Positions 1 to 8,431 of a stretch of 44,831 bases of DNA are shown piece after piece. Position 1 is the stretch's first letter; every line of letters starts with the position of its first letter. The notes under the pieces are model-generated. The model saw only the letters and a list, made by a program, of their open reading frames with translations. It was not told the origin of the DNA and searched no databases. This stretch comes from JAWOJB01 sp046484325 (lineage in GTDB: Bacteria > Actinomycetota > Acidimicrobiia > Spongiisociales > ZC4RG35): the NCBI GenBank assembly GCA_046484325.1, contig JAWOJB010000060.1:1-44831 (forward strand), in the 5' to 3' direction. Position numbers and translations under genes: made by a program.

Positions 1-368
1 CTCGCCAAGCCGGTCACGACGACCAGCATGACGCCGACCACGACGCCGCCGATAGCCATCGCCGCCGACCGCCACCACCGGGGAGCGGGAGGCGGTGGCG
101 AGGCACCCAGGCCCCCCTCGGAGGCGAGACCCAGGGCGAAGGCACCCACGACCCCGATCACGAGGGCCGATCCCAGCAGACCCCCGGTCGAGAGCGCGAC
201 GGACCGGTCGACGACGCCGAACCCCGCCAGCAGGACGGCGGCGGCGAGGCCGACGAGGGCAACCCCGGTGGCTGCCAGGCCGAGGTCGAACATCACCCGC
301 CAGCCGATCCAGAGCTCGGCGACCATCCGCCGCCAGGTCGGAGCCTCGGCGGAGACCGGTTCGGTCAT
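1..368 (-). CDS. Membrane protein, cut by the left edge
   Basis: Reading the minus strand from an ATG at 368 gives at least 122 residues with no stop before the edge. It starts MTEPVSAEAPTWRRMV, followed by hydrophobic spans at roughly residues 28-50, 58-80 and 100-122, with a proline-rich loop (SPPPPAPRWW) between the second and third. The ATG overlaps the glcF stop (TGATG), so it is probably translated with the glcDEF operon. I do not recognise the family. A role linked to glycolate or lactate oxidation, such as transport, is only a guess from position. Confidence 0.6.
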   Translation of the reverse strand, partial: MTEPVSAEAPTWRRMVAELWIGWRVMFDLGLAATGVALVGLAAAVLLAGFGVVDRSVALSTGGLLGSALVIGVVGAFALGLASEGGLGASPPPPAPRWWRSAAMAIGGVVVGVMLVVVTGLA

Positions 369-1624
369 CACGGTGCCCCCCATCTGGTGAGGGCCTCCCA
401 ATACAGTTCGACCGGATGGGCCACCCGGTGACCCGCATCGAGGTGGGCTCGCAACTGCATCTCGCACCCGGGGTTCGCCGAGGCCACGACCGTCGAATGC
501 GAGGAGCGCACCTGCTCGGCCTTCCACCGGCCCAGCTCGTCCGAGGCCTCGGGCTGGAGCACGGAGTACGTCCCGGCGGCGCCACAGCAGAGTCCGTCGG
601 GATCGATCTCCACAGGCCGGTACCCGGCGGCGGTCAGGATGGCCCGCGGCTGGGCCACGATCCGCTGGGCATGGCGGAGGTGGCACGGGTCCTGGACGGC
701 GACCGGTCCGAGATCCAGGTCCAGGGTCGGCAGGCGGCCCTCCGCGATCAGCCTGGCGACCGTCTCGGTGACGTCCTCGACCTTCGAGGCCACCCCGGAT
801 CCCTCCGGGCCCGCCCAATGCCCGTATTCCTTGAGGTGAGCCGTGCATCCCGCGGCGTTGGAGACCACGAGGTCGTAGCCGGCGAACACCCGGGCGTTGC
901 TCCTGGCCAGCCGGCGCGCCTCGGCGGCAGAGCCGTCGTGGGCGGCCAGCGCTCCACAGCAGGTCTGGGTGGCCGGCACCTCGACCCGGTAGCCGGCGCG
1001 GCGGAGCAGTCCCACCGTGGCGTCGTGGACCGGACGGAACCAGGCGTCCATCACGCATCCGGCGAGCAGCGCGGCGGTGCCGATCGCCTCGCCGGCAGGC
1101 TCGACCACCCTGCCCACCCAGGATGGGCCCCGGTTCCGCAGCGGTCGCATGCCCGCGAGCCCCTGCCGCAGGGGGTGGGGGAGCCACCGGTCGAGGTGGA
1201 GGGCACGGGCGGTACCGGCCCCTGCTCCGGCGACGGCCACCGCCGGGCGAGAGGCGACCATCCGGCCGAGCACCGCCCGGCGGACCGAGCGGGCGGCCGA
1301 CGGACGCTGGACGGCGAGCTCGGCGCGAGCGCCCTCCAGCACCCGGCCATAGGGAACGAGCCCGGGACACACGGCCTCGCACGCCCGGCACCCGAGGCAG
1401 AACGAGATGACCTCGTCGAAGGCCTCGTCTACTGGGACGATCCCCTCGAGCACGGCCGACATCGCCATGAGCCGACCCCGCGGTGAGGCCGATTCCTTGC
1501 CGGTGAGGCGAAACGTGGGGCAGTGGGGCAGGCAGAGACCGCATTGGACGCAGGTCGACAGCTCGGCCCCGGTGGGGGCATCGGCGGTGCGGTACCCGCT
1601 CGTCGGGGAAGACACGATGGTCAC
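368..1624 (-). CDS. glcF: Glycolate oxidase iron-sulfur subunit GlcF
   Basis: The product of about 418 residues is the Fe-S electron-transfer subunit of glycolate oxidase. Two ferredoxin-type 4Fe-4S motifs lie near the N-terminus (CVQCGLCLPHCP and CLGCRACEAVCP). Two cysteine-rich CCG domains follow, with CCGALAAH and CCGAAGTY near their ends, as in GlcF and LutA/heterodisulfide reductase relatives. The GTG start at 1624 overlaps the glcE stop by four bases (GTGA), so translation is probably coupled. Length and domain order are normal for GlcF. It should pass electrons from the GlcD/GlcE flavoproteins to the quinone pool. D-lactate or another 2-hydroxyacid as substrate cannot be excluded. Confidence 0.9.
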   Translation of the reverse strand: MTIVSSPTSGYRTADAPTGAELSTCVQCGLCLPHCPTFRLTGKESASPRGRLMAMSAVLEGIVPVDEAFDEVISFCLGCRACEAVCPGLVPYGRVLEGARAELAVQRPSAARSVRRAVLGRMVASRPAVAVAGAGAGTARALHLDRWLPHPLRQGLAGMRPLRNRGPSWVGRVVEPAGEAIGTAALLAGCVMDAWFRPVHDATVGLLRRAGYRVEVPATQTCCGALAAHDGSAAEARRLARSNARVFAGYDLVVSNAAGCTAHLKEYGHWAGPEGSGVASKVEDVTETVARLIAEGRLPTLDLDLGPVAVQDPCHLRHAQRIVAQPRAILTAAGYRPVEIDPDGLCCGAAGTYSVLQPEASDELGRWKAEQVRSSHSTVVASANPGCEMQLRAHLDAGHRVAHPVELYWEALTRWGAP

Positions 1625-2745
1625 AAGCCCCCCGGCAGGCGCCCTCGATTGACCACCCCGGCCGGATCGAAGGCCGCCACCAGGCGCCGCTGCAGCTCGA
1701 GACCAGGGGGCGGCGTCCCCCACGGGTCGAACCGGCGGTAGATCTCGTCGGCACCGCCGGTGAGCACGAGGTGCCCGCCCGCCGACTCGGCCCAGGACCG
1801 CAACTCGGCCAGGTCGCCGAGCCGATCGCCGCCGGTGGCGAAGGCGATCTCGCCTACCCCGTGCTGGGCGACGTAGCCGGCACCGGTGGGCAGCCGGGAG
1901 ATCCCCGCCGCCAGCATCGCCGGAGGGAGCCGTAACGACCAGGTCGTCTCGCCCGACGGCGGTGGCGGCCAGTGATGGCCCTCGTCGGCGTCGACGCCGA
2001 GCCGCGCCGACTGGGACTCCACCTCGGGGCGGGTCCCGGCCAGGAACGCCCACGACCCTTGTTCGGTCTCGAGGACCGCCGCCGGCCGGTGGAGCGCCCG
2101 CCACGCCTCCCCGCCGTCCTGCACCGCCACCGTGGCCTCGGCCTCGGGATGCGGCCACAGCTTGAGGCAGACCGATCCGATGACGCCCAACCTCCCCAGC
2201 GATCCGGTGACCACCCGGGGGAGGTCGTAGCCCGTCACGTTCTTCACCACCCGGCCACCGGCCCTGACCACCCGGCCGTCGCCGGTGGCGAGCGTCACCT
2301 CGAGAACCCGGTCCCGGATCGGCCCGAAGCGTGCCCGTCGGTAGCCGGACGCGCCCGCCGCCACCGCGCCGCCGACGGTTGCCTCCCCCGGGATCTCGAG
2401 GAGCGCCGCCGTCTGGTGTCGCTCCCCGAGCATGGCCTCGACGTCGGCGACCCGGGCCCCCGCCTCCACGACCAGCGTCAGGTCCTCGGGCTCCCAGGCC
2501 ACGACCTTGTGCATGCCCGTCGTGACCAGCGCCAGGTCCGGCTCGACCCGGTAGCCGATCCCCTGGTGGCTCCCGCCGCCCCACACCAGCACCCGACTGC
2601 CGAGATCCGAGGCCCTCGCCAGCACCTGGGCCGCCTCCTCCAGGTCGGCAGGCGCCAGCACCAGCTCGCAGGGAGGCAAGCCGGCCGGCGCCTCGACCCG
2701 GGTGGCGGCGAAGCCGGCGACGCCCGTCGGCGGGGCGCCGGTCAC
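1621..2745 (-). CDS. glcE: Glycolate oxidase FAD-binding subunit GlcE
   Basis: This 374-residue protein is a short FAD-linked oxidase subunit of the vanillyl-alcohol oxidase (PCMH) fold. The FAD-binding signature is visible as WGGGSHQGIG near residue 50, then GGAVAAGASGYRRARFG and RVVKNVTGYDLPRV, which is very typical of GlcE. The C-terminus PAGVVNRGRLPGG matches the family end. It starts at GTG 2745, overlapping the glcD stop by four bases, and its own stop overlaps glcF. It lacks the long C-terminal domain of GlcD, as expected for GlcE. Confidence 0.92.
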   Translation of the reverse strand: MTGAPPTGVAGFAATRVEAPAGLPPCELVLAPADLEEAAQVLARASDLGSRVLVWGGGSHQGIGYRVEPDLALVTTGMHKVVAWEPEDLTLVVEAGARVADVEAMLGERHQTAALLEIPGEATVGGAVAAGASGYRRARFGPIRDRVLEVTLATGDGRVVRAGGRVVKNVTGYDLPRVVTGSLGRLGVIGSVCLKLWPHPEAEATVAVQDGGEAWRALHRPAAVLETEQGSWAFLAGTRPEVESQSARLGVDADEGHHWPPPPSGETTWSLRLPPAMLAAGISRLPTGAGYVAQHGVGEIAFATGGDRLGDLAELRSWAESAGGHLVLTGGADEIYRRFDPWGTPPPGLELQRRLVAAFDPAGVVNRGRLPGGL

Positions 2746-4160
2746 ACCCACGCCCCCTCGGGCAGCGGGCGATCGAGGTCGAAGCAGCGAGCACCGCTCG
2801 GGAGCACCTTGTCGGGGTTGAAGACCCCGTCGGGGTCGAACGCCTCCTTGATCCTGGCCTGGGCGTCGAGATCGACCGGCGAGAAGAGCAGGGGCATGAG
2901 GTCCCGCTTCTCCCGCCCGATCCCGTGCTCTCCCGACAGCACCCCGCCATTGCGAACGCACACCTCGACGAGCTCGTCGGCCGCCTGCTTGACGAGGTCC
3001 AGCATCCCCGGCTGCGAGGCATCGAAGGTCATGAGCGGATGGAGGTTGCCGTCGCCGGCGTGGAACACATTCAGCATCACGAGCCCATACCGCTCGCCGA
3101 TCCGGTACACCTCCTCCAGGGTCTCGACGAGCCGGGTACGCGGCACCACCGTGTCGTGGAGGTAGTAGTCGGGAGCGGACTGGGCGACGGCGCCGAAGGC
3201 CGACTTGCGACCCTTCCACAGCAGCCGGCGCTCCTCCTCGGATTGGGCGAGGCGGACCTCGGTGGCGCCGCAGGCGATCGCCACCCGACGGATCACCTCG
3301 GCTTCGGCCTCGACCGCCTCGGTCTCCCCGGTCACCTCTGCGAGCAGGATCGCGGCGGCGTCGACGGGAAGCCCGGCATGGAGCCAGTTCTCGACGGCCA
3401 CGGTCATCCGCTGATCCATCATCTCGAGGGCGGCCGGGACCAGCCCGGCCGCGATGACCCCCGAGACGGTGCCGGCCGCCGACGACACGTCGGCAAAGGC
3501 GGCCAGAATCGTGCGAACGTCGGGCGGGTTGGGCGTCAGACGCACCAGCACTCCCGTGACGATGGCGAGGGTTCCCTCGGACCCCACCAGCAGGCCGCGC
3601 ACATCGAGACCGATGGGGTCGGGGGCGGCACCACCGACCATCAGGACCTCGCCGTCGGCGAGCACCACCTCGAGGGCGAGGACGTGGCTCACGGTCGACC
3701 CCTCGGCCAGGCAATGGGGGCCGCCCGAGTTGTTGGCGACGTTGCCTCCGACGGTGCAGGCACTCTGGGACGAGGGATCGGGCGCGAAGTGGTAACCGAG
3801 GGGCTCGGTGTGCCGGGAGAGGTCGAGGTTGACGACGCCCGGGCCGACCCAGGCCGATCGATTCTCGGGGTCGACCTCGACGATCCGGTTCATGCGAGTG
3901 GTCGAGAGCACCAACCCTCCCGCAAGGGGAACCGCCCCGCCGGCCAGTCCGGTACCCGCCCCCCGGGCTATCACCGGGACACCGTGCCGGCGGGCGATCC
4001 GGATCACCTCGGCGACCTCGGCGGTGGTCTCCGGGAGCACCACGACGGTCGCCTCCCCCCGATAGACCCCGGCATCCTTGGCATACAGGTACCGGTCGAG
4101 GGGCTCCCCCATCACCCGGTCGGGCCCGAGCACTGCGGTGAGGTCCTCCAGGAGCGCCAT
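2742..4160 (-). CDS. glcD: Glycolate oxidase catalytic flavoprotein subunit GlcD
   Basis: This 472-residue FAD-linked 2-hydroxyacid oxidase is the first gene of the glcDEF operon. The N-terminal PCMH FAD-binding domain shows RGAGTGLAGGAVP and GGNVANNSGGPHC. The C-terminal domain has NVFHAGDGNLHP and the GEHGIGREKRD motif typical of GlcD and D-lactate dehydrogenases. It ends with the family-typical KEAFDPDGVFNPDKV. It oxidises glycolate (or D-lactate) at the membrane together with GlcE and GlcF. The ATG at 4160 has no Shine-Dalgarno. A TAGCCT hexamer ends exactly 7 bases upstream on the minus strand, suggesting a leaderless transcript. Confidence 0.93.
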   Translation of the reverse strand: MALLEDLTAVLGPDRVMGEPLDRYLYAKDAGVYRGEATVVVLPETTAEVAEVIRIARRHGVPVIARGAGTGLAGGAVPLAGGLVLSTTRMNRIVEVDPENRSAWVGPGVVNLDLSRHTEPLGYHFAPDPSSQSACTVGGNVANNSGGPHCLAEGSTVSHVLALEVVLADGEVLMVGGAAPDPIGLDVRGLLVGSEGTLAIVTGVLVRLTPNPPDVRTILAAFADVSSAAGTVSGVIAAGLVPAALEMMDQRMTVAVENWLHAGLPVDAAAILLAEVTGETEAVEAEAEVIRRVAIACGATEVRLAQSEEERRLLWKGRKSAFGAVAQSAPDYYLHDTVVPRTRLVETLEEVYRIGERYGLVMLNVFHAGDGNLHPLMTFDASQPGMLDLVKQAADELVEVCVRNGGVLSGEHGIGREKRDLMPLLFSPVDLDAQARIKEAFDPDGVFNPDKVLPSGARCFDLDRPLPEGAWV

Positions 4161-4167
4161 CTGGGGG

Positions 4168-4236
4168 AGGCTACCCGGGAGCCCCGGCCGGGTGGGTCCG
4201 ATCGGCCATGGCGCCCCACGAGGCGATCGGTAGGGT
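4168..4236. promoter_or_regulatory. Divergent leaderless promoters of glcD and the DUF4870 gene
   Basis: The 83-base gap between the two divergent starts holds a minus-strand TAGCCT at 4173-4168, 7 bases before the glcD ATG. It also holds a plus-strand TAGGGT at 4231-4236, 7 bases before the ATG at 4244. Both fit the actinobacterial TANNNT -10 element of leaderless transcripts, in which transcription begins at the start codon. No convincing -35 element is visible. The promoter assignment is inference from hexamer and spacing. Confidence 0.5.
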
Positions 4237-4243
4237 GAGACGC

Positions 4244-4636
4244 ATGGAACCCATCCCGCCCCCGACGTCCACCCCGGGCCAGGATCGGACCTGGGCGGTG
4301 CTCGCCCATGCCACCGGTCTGTCGAACCTGATCGGGATCCCGTCGATCATCGGCCCGCTCATCATCTGGCTGCTCCGCAAGGACGATCCGTCGGTGGAAC
4401 CGCATGCCCGGGAGTCGCTCAACTTCCAGATCTCGATCTGGATCTACGCGCTTGGCGGGGGCCTGCTCGGGATCCTCTTGATCGTGACGATCGTGGGCAT
4501 CGTCCTGCTCCCGGTGCTCCTGCTGGCGGCCGTGATCCTCGGGATCCTCTCGATCGTGTTTCCCGTCATCGGCGCCCTCAAGGCCTCCAACGGTGAGATG
4601 TACCGCTACCCGATCACCCTCCGCCTCCTCACCTGA
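4244..4636 (+). CDS. DUF4870 small membrane protein
   Basis: This 130-residue membrane protein has a proline-rich N-terminus, then DRTWAVLAHATGLSNLIG, a membrane span near residues 27-44, the conserved stretch PHARESLNFQISIWIY, and a long hydrophobic hairpin near residues 75-110. This layout is that of the DUF4870/Tic20-like family, whose biochemical function is unknown. The ATG at 4244 is preferred over the in-frame ATG at 4208 because a TAGGGT -10-like hexamer ends 7 bases upstream and because the conserved region begins soon after it. It is divergent from glcD and ends 15 bases before the convergent hyuB. Confidence 0.8.
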   Translation: MEPIPPPTSTPGQDRTWAVLAHATGLSNLIGIPSIIGPLIIWLLRKDDPSVEPHARESLNFQISIWIYALGGGLLGILLIVTIVGIVLLPVLLLAAVILGILSIVFPVIGALKASNGEMYRYPITLRLLT

Positions 4637-4651
4637 GGCCGCTCGGCCCGA

Positions 4652-6187
4652 TCAGGGCCGGCCCCAACCGCCGCCGCCGGGGGTTCGCACCAGCAGGCGG
4701 TCGCCAGGTCGCACGTCGATCGTCACCTTGCCCGGCAGTCGCTCGCGCCCGCCCTCTCCGAGGAGCCAGTCCTCGCCGCAGGCACCTGGCTCTCCACCCT
4801 GCAGTCCCCAGGGCCGATGGCGGCGGCGCTCGCCCATGAGCGAGAGGGTCGCCGGCTCCAGGAACTCGATCTCGCGCTCGATCCCCTCGCCTCCCGGGAA
4901 CCGTCCTGCACCACCGCTGCCGCGGCGGAGGGTGTATCGATGGATCCGGAACGGGTAATGGGACTCGATCGACTCGATCGGGGTGTTCTTCGTGTTCGTC
5001 ATGCCCGTGTGGATGCCGGACTGGCCACGCCGCCCCGGCCGCCCGCCCTGGCCGCCGCCGACCGTCTCGTAGTAGGCGAAGCCGTCGTTCCCGACGAGGA
5101 TGTTGTTCATGGTCCCCTGCGAGGCGGCCGGGACCCGGTCGGGAGCCGCCTGGGCGAGCGCCCCGAGCAACACGTCGGCGATCCGCTGGCTCGTCTCGAC
5201 GTTCCCCGCCGCCACCGCCGCCGGCGGTAGCGCATTGACGACCGTCCCGGCAGGCGCCACCAGGTCCACCGTGCGGTAGCTTCCATCGTTGGGGGGGATC
5301 GACGGGTCCGTCGCCACCCGCACGGCGTAGTAGAGACATGATCGGGTGACCGCCTCCACGGCGTTGAAGTTGGCCTCCACCTGCGGGTCGGTCCCGGTGA
5401 AGTCGGCGGTCAGGTGGCCTCCCTCGACGGTGACCGCGACACGGATGAACACGTCGCGATCTCCCCACTCCATCACGTCGGAGAACCGGAAGACCCCGGC
5501 GGGCATGGCGGAGAGGGCGGCACGCATGCGCCGCTCGCCGTAGTCGAGCAGGGCGAGGGTCATCCGGTGGAACCGCTCCGGCCCCTCCCCGGCCACGAGG
5601 TGAGCGACCCTCCGTGCCCCCACCTCGTTGGCGCCGAGCTGGGCGGAGAGGTCGCCGAGCCGCTCGGCAGGGGTCCGGGTCGCGGCCAGGAATGGATCGA
5701 GGAACGGGGCGAGCCACGTCCCGCCCTCCACCGCCGGCATAGGTGCCACCCGGATCCCCTCCTGGTCGACGGTCGTGGCATGGGCGGGCATCGAGCCCGG
5801 GGCCTCGCCACCGACGTCGGCGTGATGGGCGCGATTCGCCACCCAGGCTGCCAGCCGGCCGCCGACGAACACCGGGCGGACGAGCGTGAGGTCGTTGAGG
5901 TGGGTGCCCCCCGCGTACGGGTCGTTGACGGCGTACTGGATACCGGGTCGGGCGTCGAAGCGCTCGATCACGGCGGCCACCGAGGCGGGCATCGCCCCGA
6001 GGTGCACCGGGATGTGCTCGGCCTGGGCGAGCATGGCTCCGTCTGGCATGAATACCGCCGCCGAGCAGTCCGCCCGCTCCTTGATGTTGGGGGAGTAGGC
6101 CGTGCGGCGCAGCACGAGACCCATCTCCTCGGCCACCCCGGCCAGGGCGTTGCGGGCCACCTCCAGCGCCATCGGAGTCACGGTCAC
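4652..6187 (-). CDS. hyuB: Hydantoinase B / oxoprolinase B subunit
   Basis: This subunit of about 511 residues belongs to the HyuB family, one half of ATP-dependent hydantoinases, 5-oxoprolinases and related carboxylase-like enzymes. Family hallmarks are the N-terminal RRTAYSPNIKERADCSAA, NDPYAGGTHLNDLTL, ADFTGTDPQVEANFN and the glycine-rich end VRTPGGGGWG. The GTG at 6187 overlaps the hyuA stop by four bases; GTG 6181 and ATG 6172 are also possible starts. It acts with HyuA as a two-subunit enzyme. The ring substrate (N-methylhydantoin, 5-oxoproline or other) cannot be read from the sequence. Confidence 0.88.
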   Translation of the reverse strand: MTVTPMALEVARNALAGVAEEMGLVLRRTAYSPNIKERADCSAAVFMPDGAMLAQAEHIPVHLGAMPASVAAVIERFDARPGIQYAVNDPYAGGTHLNDLTLVRPVFVGGRLAAWVANRAHHADVGGEAPGSMPAHATTVDQEGIRVAPMPAVEGGTWLAPFLDPFLAATRTPAERLGDLSAQLGANEVGARRVAHLVAGEGPERFHRMTLALLDYGERRMRAALSAMPAGVFRFSDVMEWGDRDVFIRVAVTVEGGHLTADFTGTDPQVEANFNAVEAVTRSCLYYAVRVATDPSIPPNDGSYRTVDLVAPAGTVVNALPPAAVAAGNVETSQRIADVLLGALAQAAPDRVPAASQGTMNNILVGNDGFAYYETVGGGQGGRPGRRGQSGIHTGMTNTKNTPIESIESHYPFRIHRYTLRRGSGGAGRFPGGEGIEREIEFLEPATLSLMGERRRHRPWGLQGGEPGACGEDWLLGEGGRERLPGKVTIDVRPGDRLLVRTPGGGGWGRP

Positions 6188-8106
6188 CACCAGATCTCCA
6201 GGGCCCCACTCGGGTGCACGACGGCCCGCTCGCCGGAGCCGAGCCAGATCGTCGCCTCGGTCTCCTCCACCACCGCCGGTCCCACGACCTCGAACCCGGG
6301 GGGGAGGCCCGGGCGCCACCACACCGGCACCGTCACGGGCCGTCCCGCCATCGACACGAGCCGGGGGGGCCGGGCCGGCGGCCCCACCGGCCGGTGCTGG
6401 GGCAGGTCCTCCCAGCCGACGGCGGGGCGACCGATGGCGGCAGCCCGCACCGTGACCACCTCGATCGGATCGTCCCTCCGGGCGAAGCCGTTGCGCTCGG
6501 CGTGGACGGCATGGAACCGCTCGGCCAGAGCAGCCCATCCCATGCCGGGCTCGTACGGCACCGGGAGCTCGTGCGACTGGCCGAGGTACCGGACGTCGGC
6601 GATGGTCTCGACCCGCTCGGGGGTGGCGCCCGAGGACTCGCGGAGACGTGTCGAGGCCGACGCGGCGACCGCGGCCATGGATCCGTCGAGGTGGGAGGCT
6701 TCGCCCTCGGTGAGGAGCACGCTGCGTGCCTCGTCGCGGCGGGGCGGGGAGAGCAGCATCCCGAGCGCCGAGAACACCCCGGCCCAGGGCGGTACGACGA
6801 CGCTCGACATCTCGAGGCGCCGGGCGAGAGCGGTGGCGTGCAGGCCGCCGGCCCCCCCAAAGGCGACGAGCACCGCCTCCCGTGGATCCGCCCCCTCCTC
6901 CACCGACACCGCCCGCACCGCCCGCTCCATCGTGGCCTCCACCACCTCGAGCATCCCCTCGGCGGTGGGAACGGGGTCGAGATCGAGGGAGCTCCCGAGG
7001 CGGGTCAGCGCCCGGAGGGCGGTATCGCCGTCCAGCCCGACTCCCCCGGCCAGGTTCGAGCCGAGACGGCCGAGGACGGCGTTGGCATCGGTGACCGTCG
7101 CCTCCTCGCCGCCCCGTGCGTAGCAGGCCGGTCCCGGAATGGCACCGGCGCTGTGGGGGCCCACCCGGAGGGCCCCACCCGGATCCCGCCACCCGATGCT
7201 CCCGCCACCCGCGCCAACGGTGTGCACGGCCACCGACGGCATCCGTACCACGAGCCCGTCGATGCTCCGCTCGTACGCCACCTCGGGGCGGCCGTCCTCG
7301 ATCCTGCACACGTCGGTGGACGTGCCTCCCATGTCGAAGCCGATCACCCGTCGGTGGCCGAGCGCCGTACCAAGAGCTGCCGACGCCACCACCCCGCCGG
7401 CCGGGCCGGACAGCAGGATGGCGGCGGCGAGCTCGGCGGCGTCGGCGGGCGGGATGAGGCCACCGGAGGACCGCATGACCAGGAGGCGCTCGGCGAGGCG
7501 GGGGACGATCTGCTCGTGCAGATGGCTCAGGTAGGCCGCTACCCGGGGCCGCAGGTAGGCGGTCATCACGGTTGTGGCGGTCCGCTCGAACTCACGGAAC
7601 TCGGCCACCACCCGATGCGACGACACCACCGGCACACCGAGGCCGGACAGGGCCGCTTCGACCCGTCGTTCGGCTTCCGGGTCCCGGAACGAGTAGAGGA
7701 AGGCGATGGCGACGGACTCCGGGCTCCTGGCGGCGACCGCCGCCGCCGGATCAACCGACCCGTCCCATTCGATCCGATCCTCGGATGCCACGAGGGGGGC
7801 GGCACGGTCGACCATCGGGTCGTAGAGCGACGGCCGGGCCTGACGCCCTATCTCGAGCACATCGCCGAAGCCTGCCTCGGTGACGAGCGCCACCCGCGCC
7901 CCGGCCCGCTCGAGCAGGGCATTGGTGGCGACGGTGGTGCCGTGGATGAGGAGCGGCGCGACGCGCCGGCCGAGCAGGCCCCGGCTGCCGGCCACGACGC
8001 CGTCCGCCTGGTCGAGGGTGGATGACGTCTTGGCCACCCGCACGCGCTCACCGTCCCACCAGACGAGGTCGGTGAACGTCCCGCCGACGTCGACGCCCAG
8101 GGTCAC
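6184..8106 (-). CDS. hyuA: Hydantoinase A / oxoprolinase A subunit
   Basis: This subunit of about 640 residues is the ATP-binding (ASKHA-fold) partner of HyuB. The N-terminus GVDVGGTFTDLVWWDG is the phosphate-1 loop. Further motifs are IHGTTVATNALLER, SGPAGGVVASAALG, GFDMGGTSTDVCRI and VAFGGAGGLHATALA. The GTG at 8106 is chosen because the family begins right at this motif; the open frame upstream lacks similarity. It has normal HyuA length and is translationally coupled to hyuB. No strong promoter motif is seen in the 63 bases between it and the divergent gene at 8170. Confidence 0.9.
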   Translation of the reverse strand: MTLGVDVGGTFTDLVWWDGERVRVAKTSSTLDQADGVVAGSRGLLGRRVAPLLIHGTTVATNALLERAGARVALVTEAGFGDVLEIGRQARPSLYDPMVDRAAPLVASEDRIEWDGSVDPAAAVAARSPESVAIAFLYSFRDPEAERRVEAALSGLGVPVVSSHRVVAEFREFERTATTVMTAYLRPRVAAYLSHLHEQIVPRLAERLLVMRSSGGLIPPADAAELAAAILLSGPAGGVVASAALGTALGHRRVIGFDMGGTSTDVCRIEDGRPEVAYERSIDGLVVRMPSVAVHTVGAGGGSIGWRDPGGALRVGPHSAGAIPGPACYARGGEEATVTDANAVLGRLGSNLAGGVGLDGDTALRALTRLGSSLDLDPVPTAEGMLEVVEATMERAVRAVSVEEGADPREAVLVAFGGAGGLHATALARRLEMSSVVVPPWAGVFSALGMLLSPPRRDEARSVLLTEGEASHLDGSMAAVAASASTRLRESSGATPERVETIADVRYLGQSHELPVPYEPGMGWAALAERFHAVHAERNGFARRDDPIEVVTVRAAAIGRPAVGWEDLPQHRPVGPPARPPRLVSMAGRPVTVPVWWRPGLPPGFEVVGPAVVEETEATIWLGSGERAVVHPSGALEIWW

Positions 8107-8169
8107 GCCCCACAGGCTCGTGCCACGAGGGCGCCGCCGCAAGCCGGCCCGGCGGGTAGCCTCCGGCGC

Positions 8170-8424
8170 ATGCCTGCGGTACCCGAACCCACCCCGAACC
8201 CGAACGCCATGAAGTTCACCGTCGGCGTGCCGGTGGGCGGCCCGGCGACCTTCGTCGCCGGGCGTCCCGCCGACGACCCGATGGCCGAGGCGCTGCTCGC
8301 CCTCGACGGCGTCACGAGCGTGTTCATGACCGCCGACTTCGTCACCCTCTCGAAGCGACCCGATGCCGACTGGGCCGCGATCGTGCCCGAGGCCGAGCGC
8401 ATCATCGGCGAACACTTCGACTGA
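8170..8424 (+). CDS. Stand-alone Nfu/NifU N-terminal-domain protein
   Basis: The 84-residue product contains essentially only the Nfu N-terminal domain: it begins with the family hallmark TPNPNAMKF and continues with ALLALDGVTSVFMTADFVTLSK. The C-terminal NifU-like domain with its CXXC cluster-binding motif is absent, and the protein has no cysteine at all. It therefore cannot bind an Fe-S cluster as full-length Nfu does. A partner or adaptor role in Fe-S transfer is inference. TAGCCT at 8157-8162 ends 7 bases before the ATG, suggesting leaderless transcription. Confidence 0.85.
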   Translation: MPAVPEPTPNPNAMKFTVGVPVGGPATFVAGRPADDPMAEALLALDGVTSVFMTADFVTLSKRPDADWAAIVPEAERIIGEHFD

Positions 8425-8431
8425 GCGACCG

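Noticed and set aside
95..1486. Long plus-strand open frame opposite glcF
   Set aside because: It is an antisense shadow caused by high GC; the minus strand carries clear Fe-S motifs.
5414..8025. Long plus-strand open frames opposite hyuA/hyuB
   Set aside because: They are composition shadows with arginine/proline/glycine-rich, low-complexity translations and no family motif.
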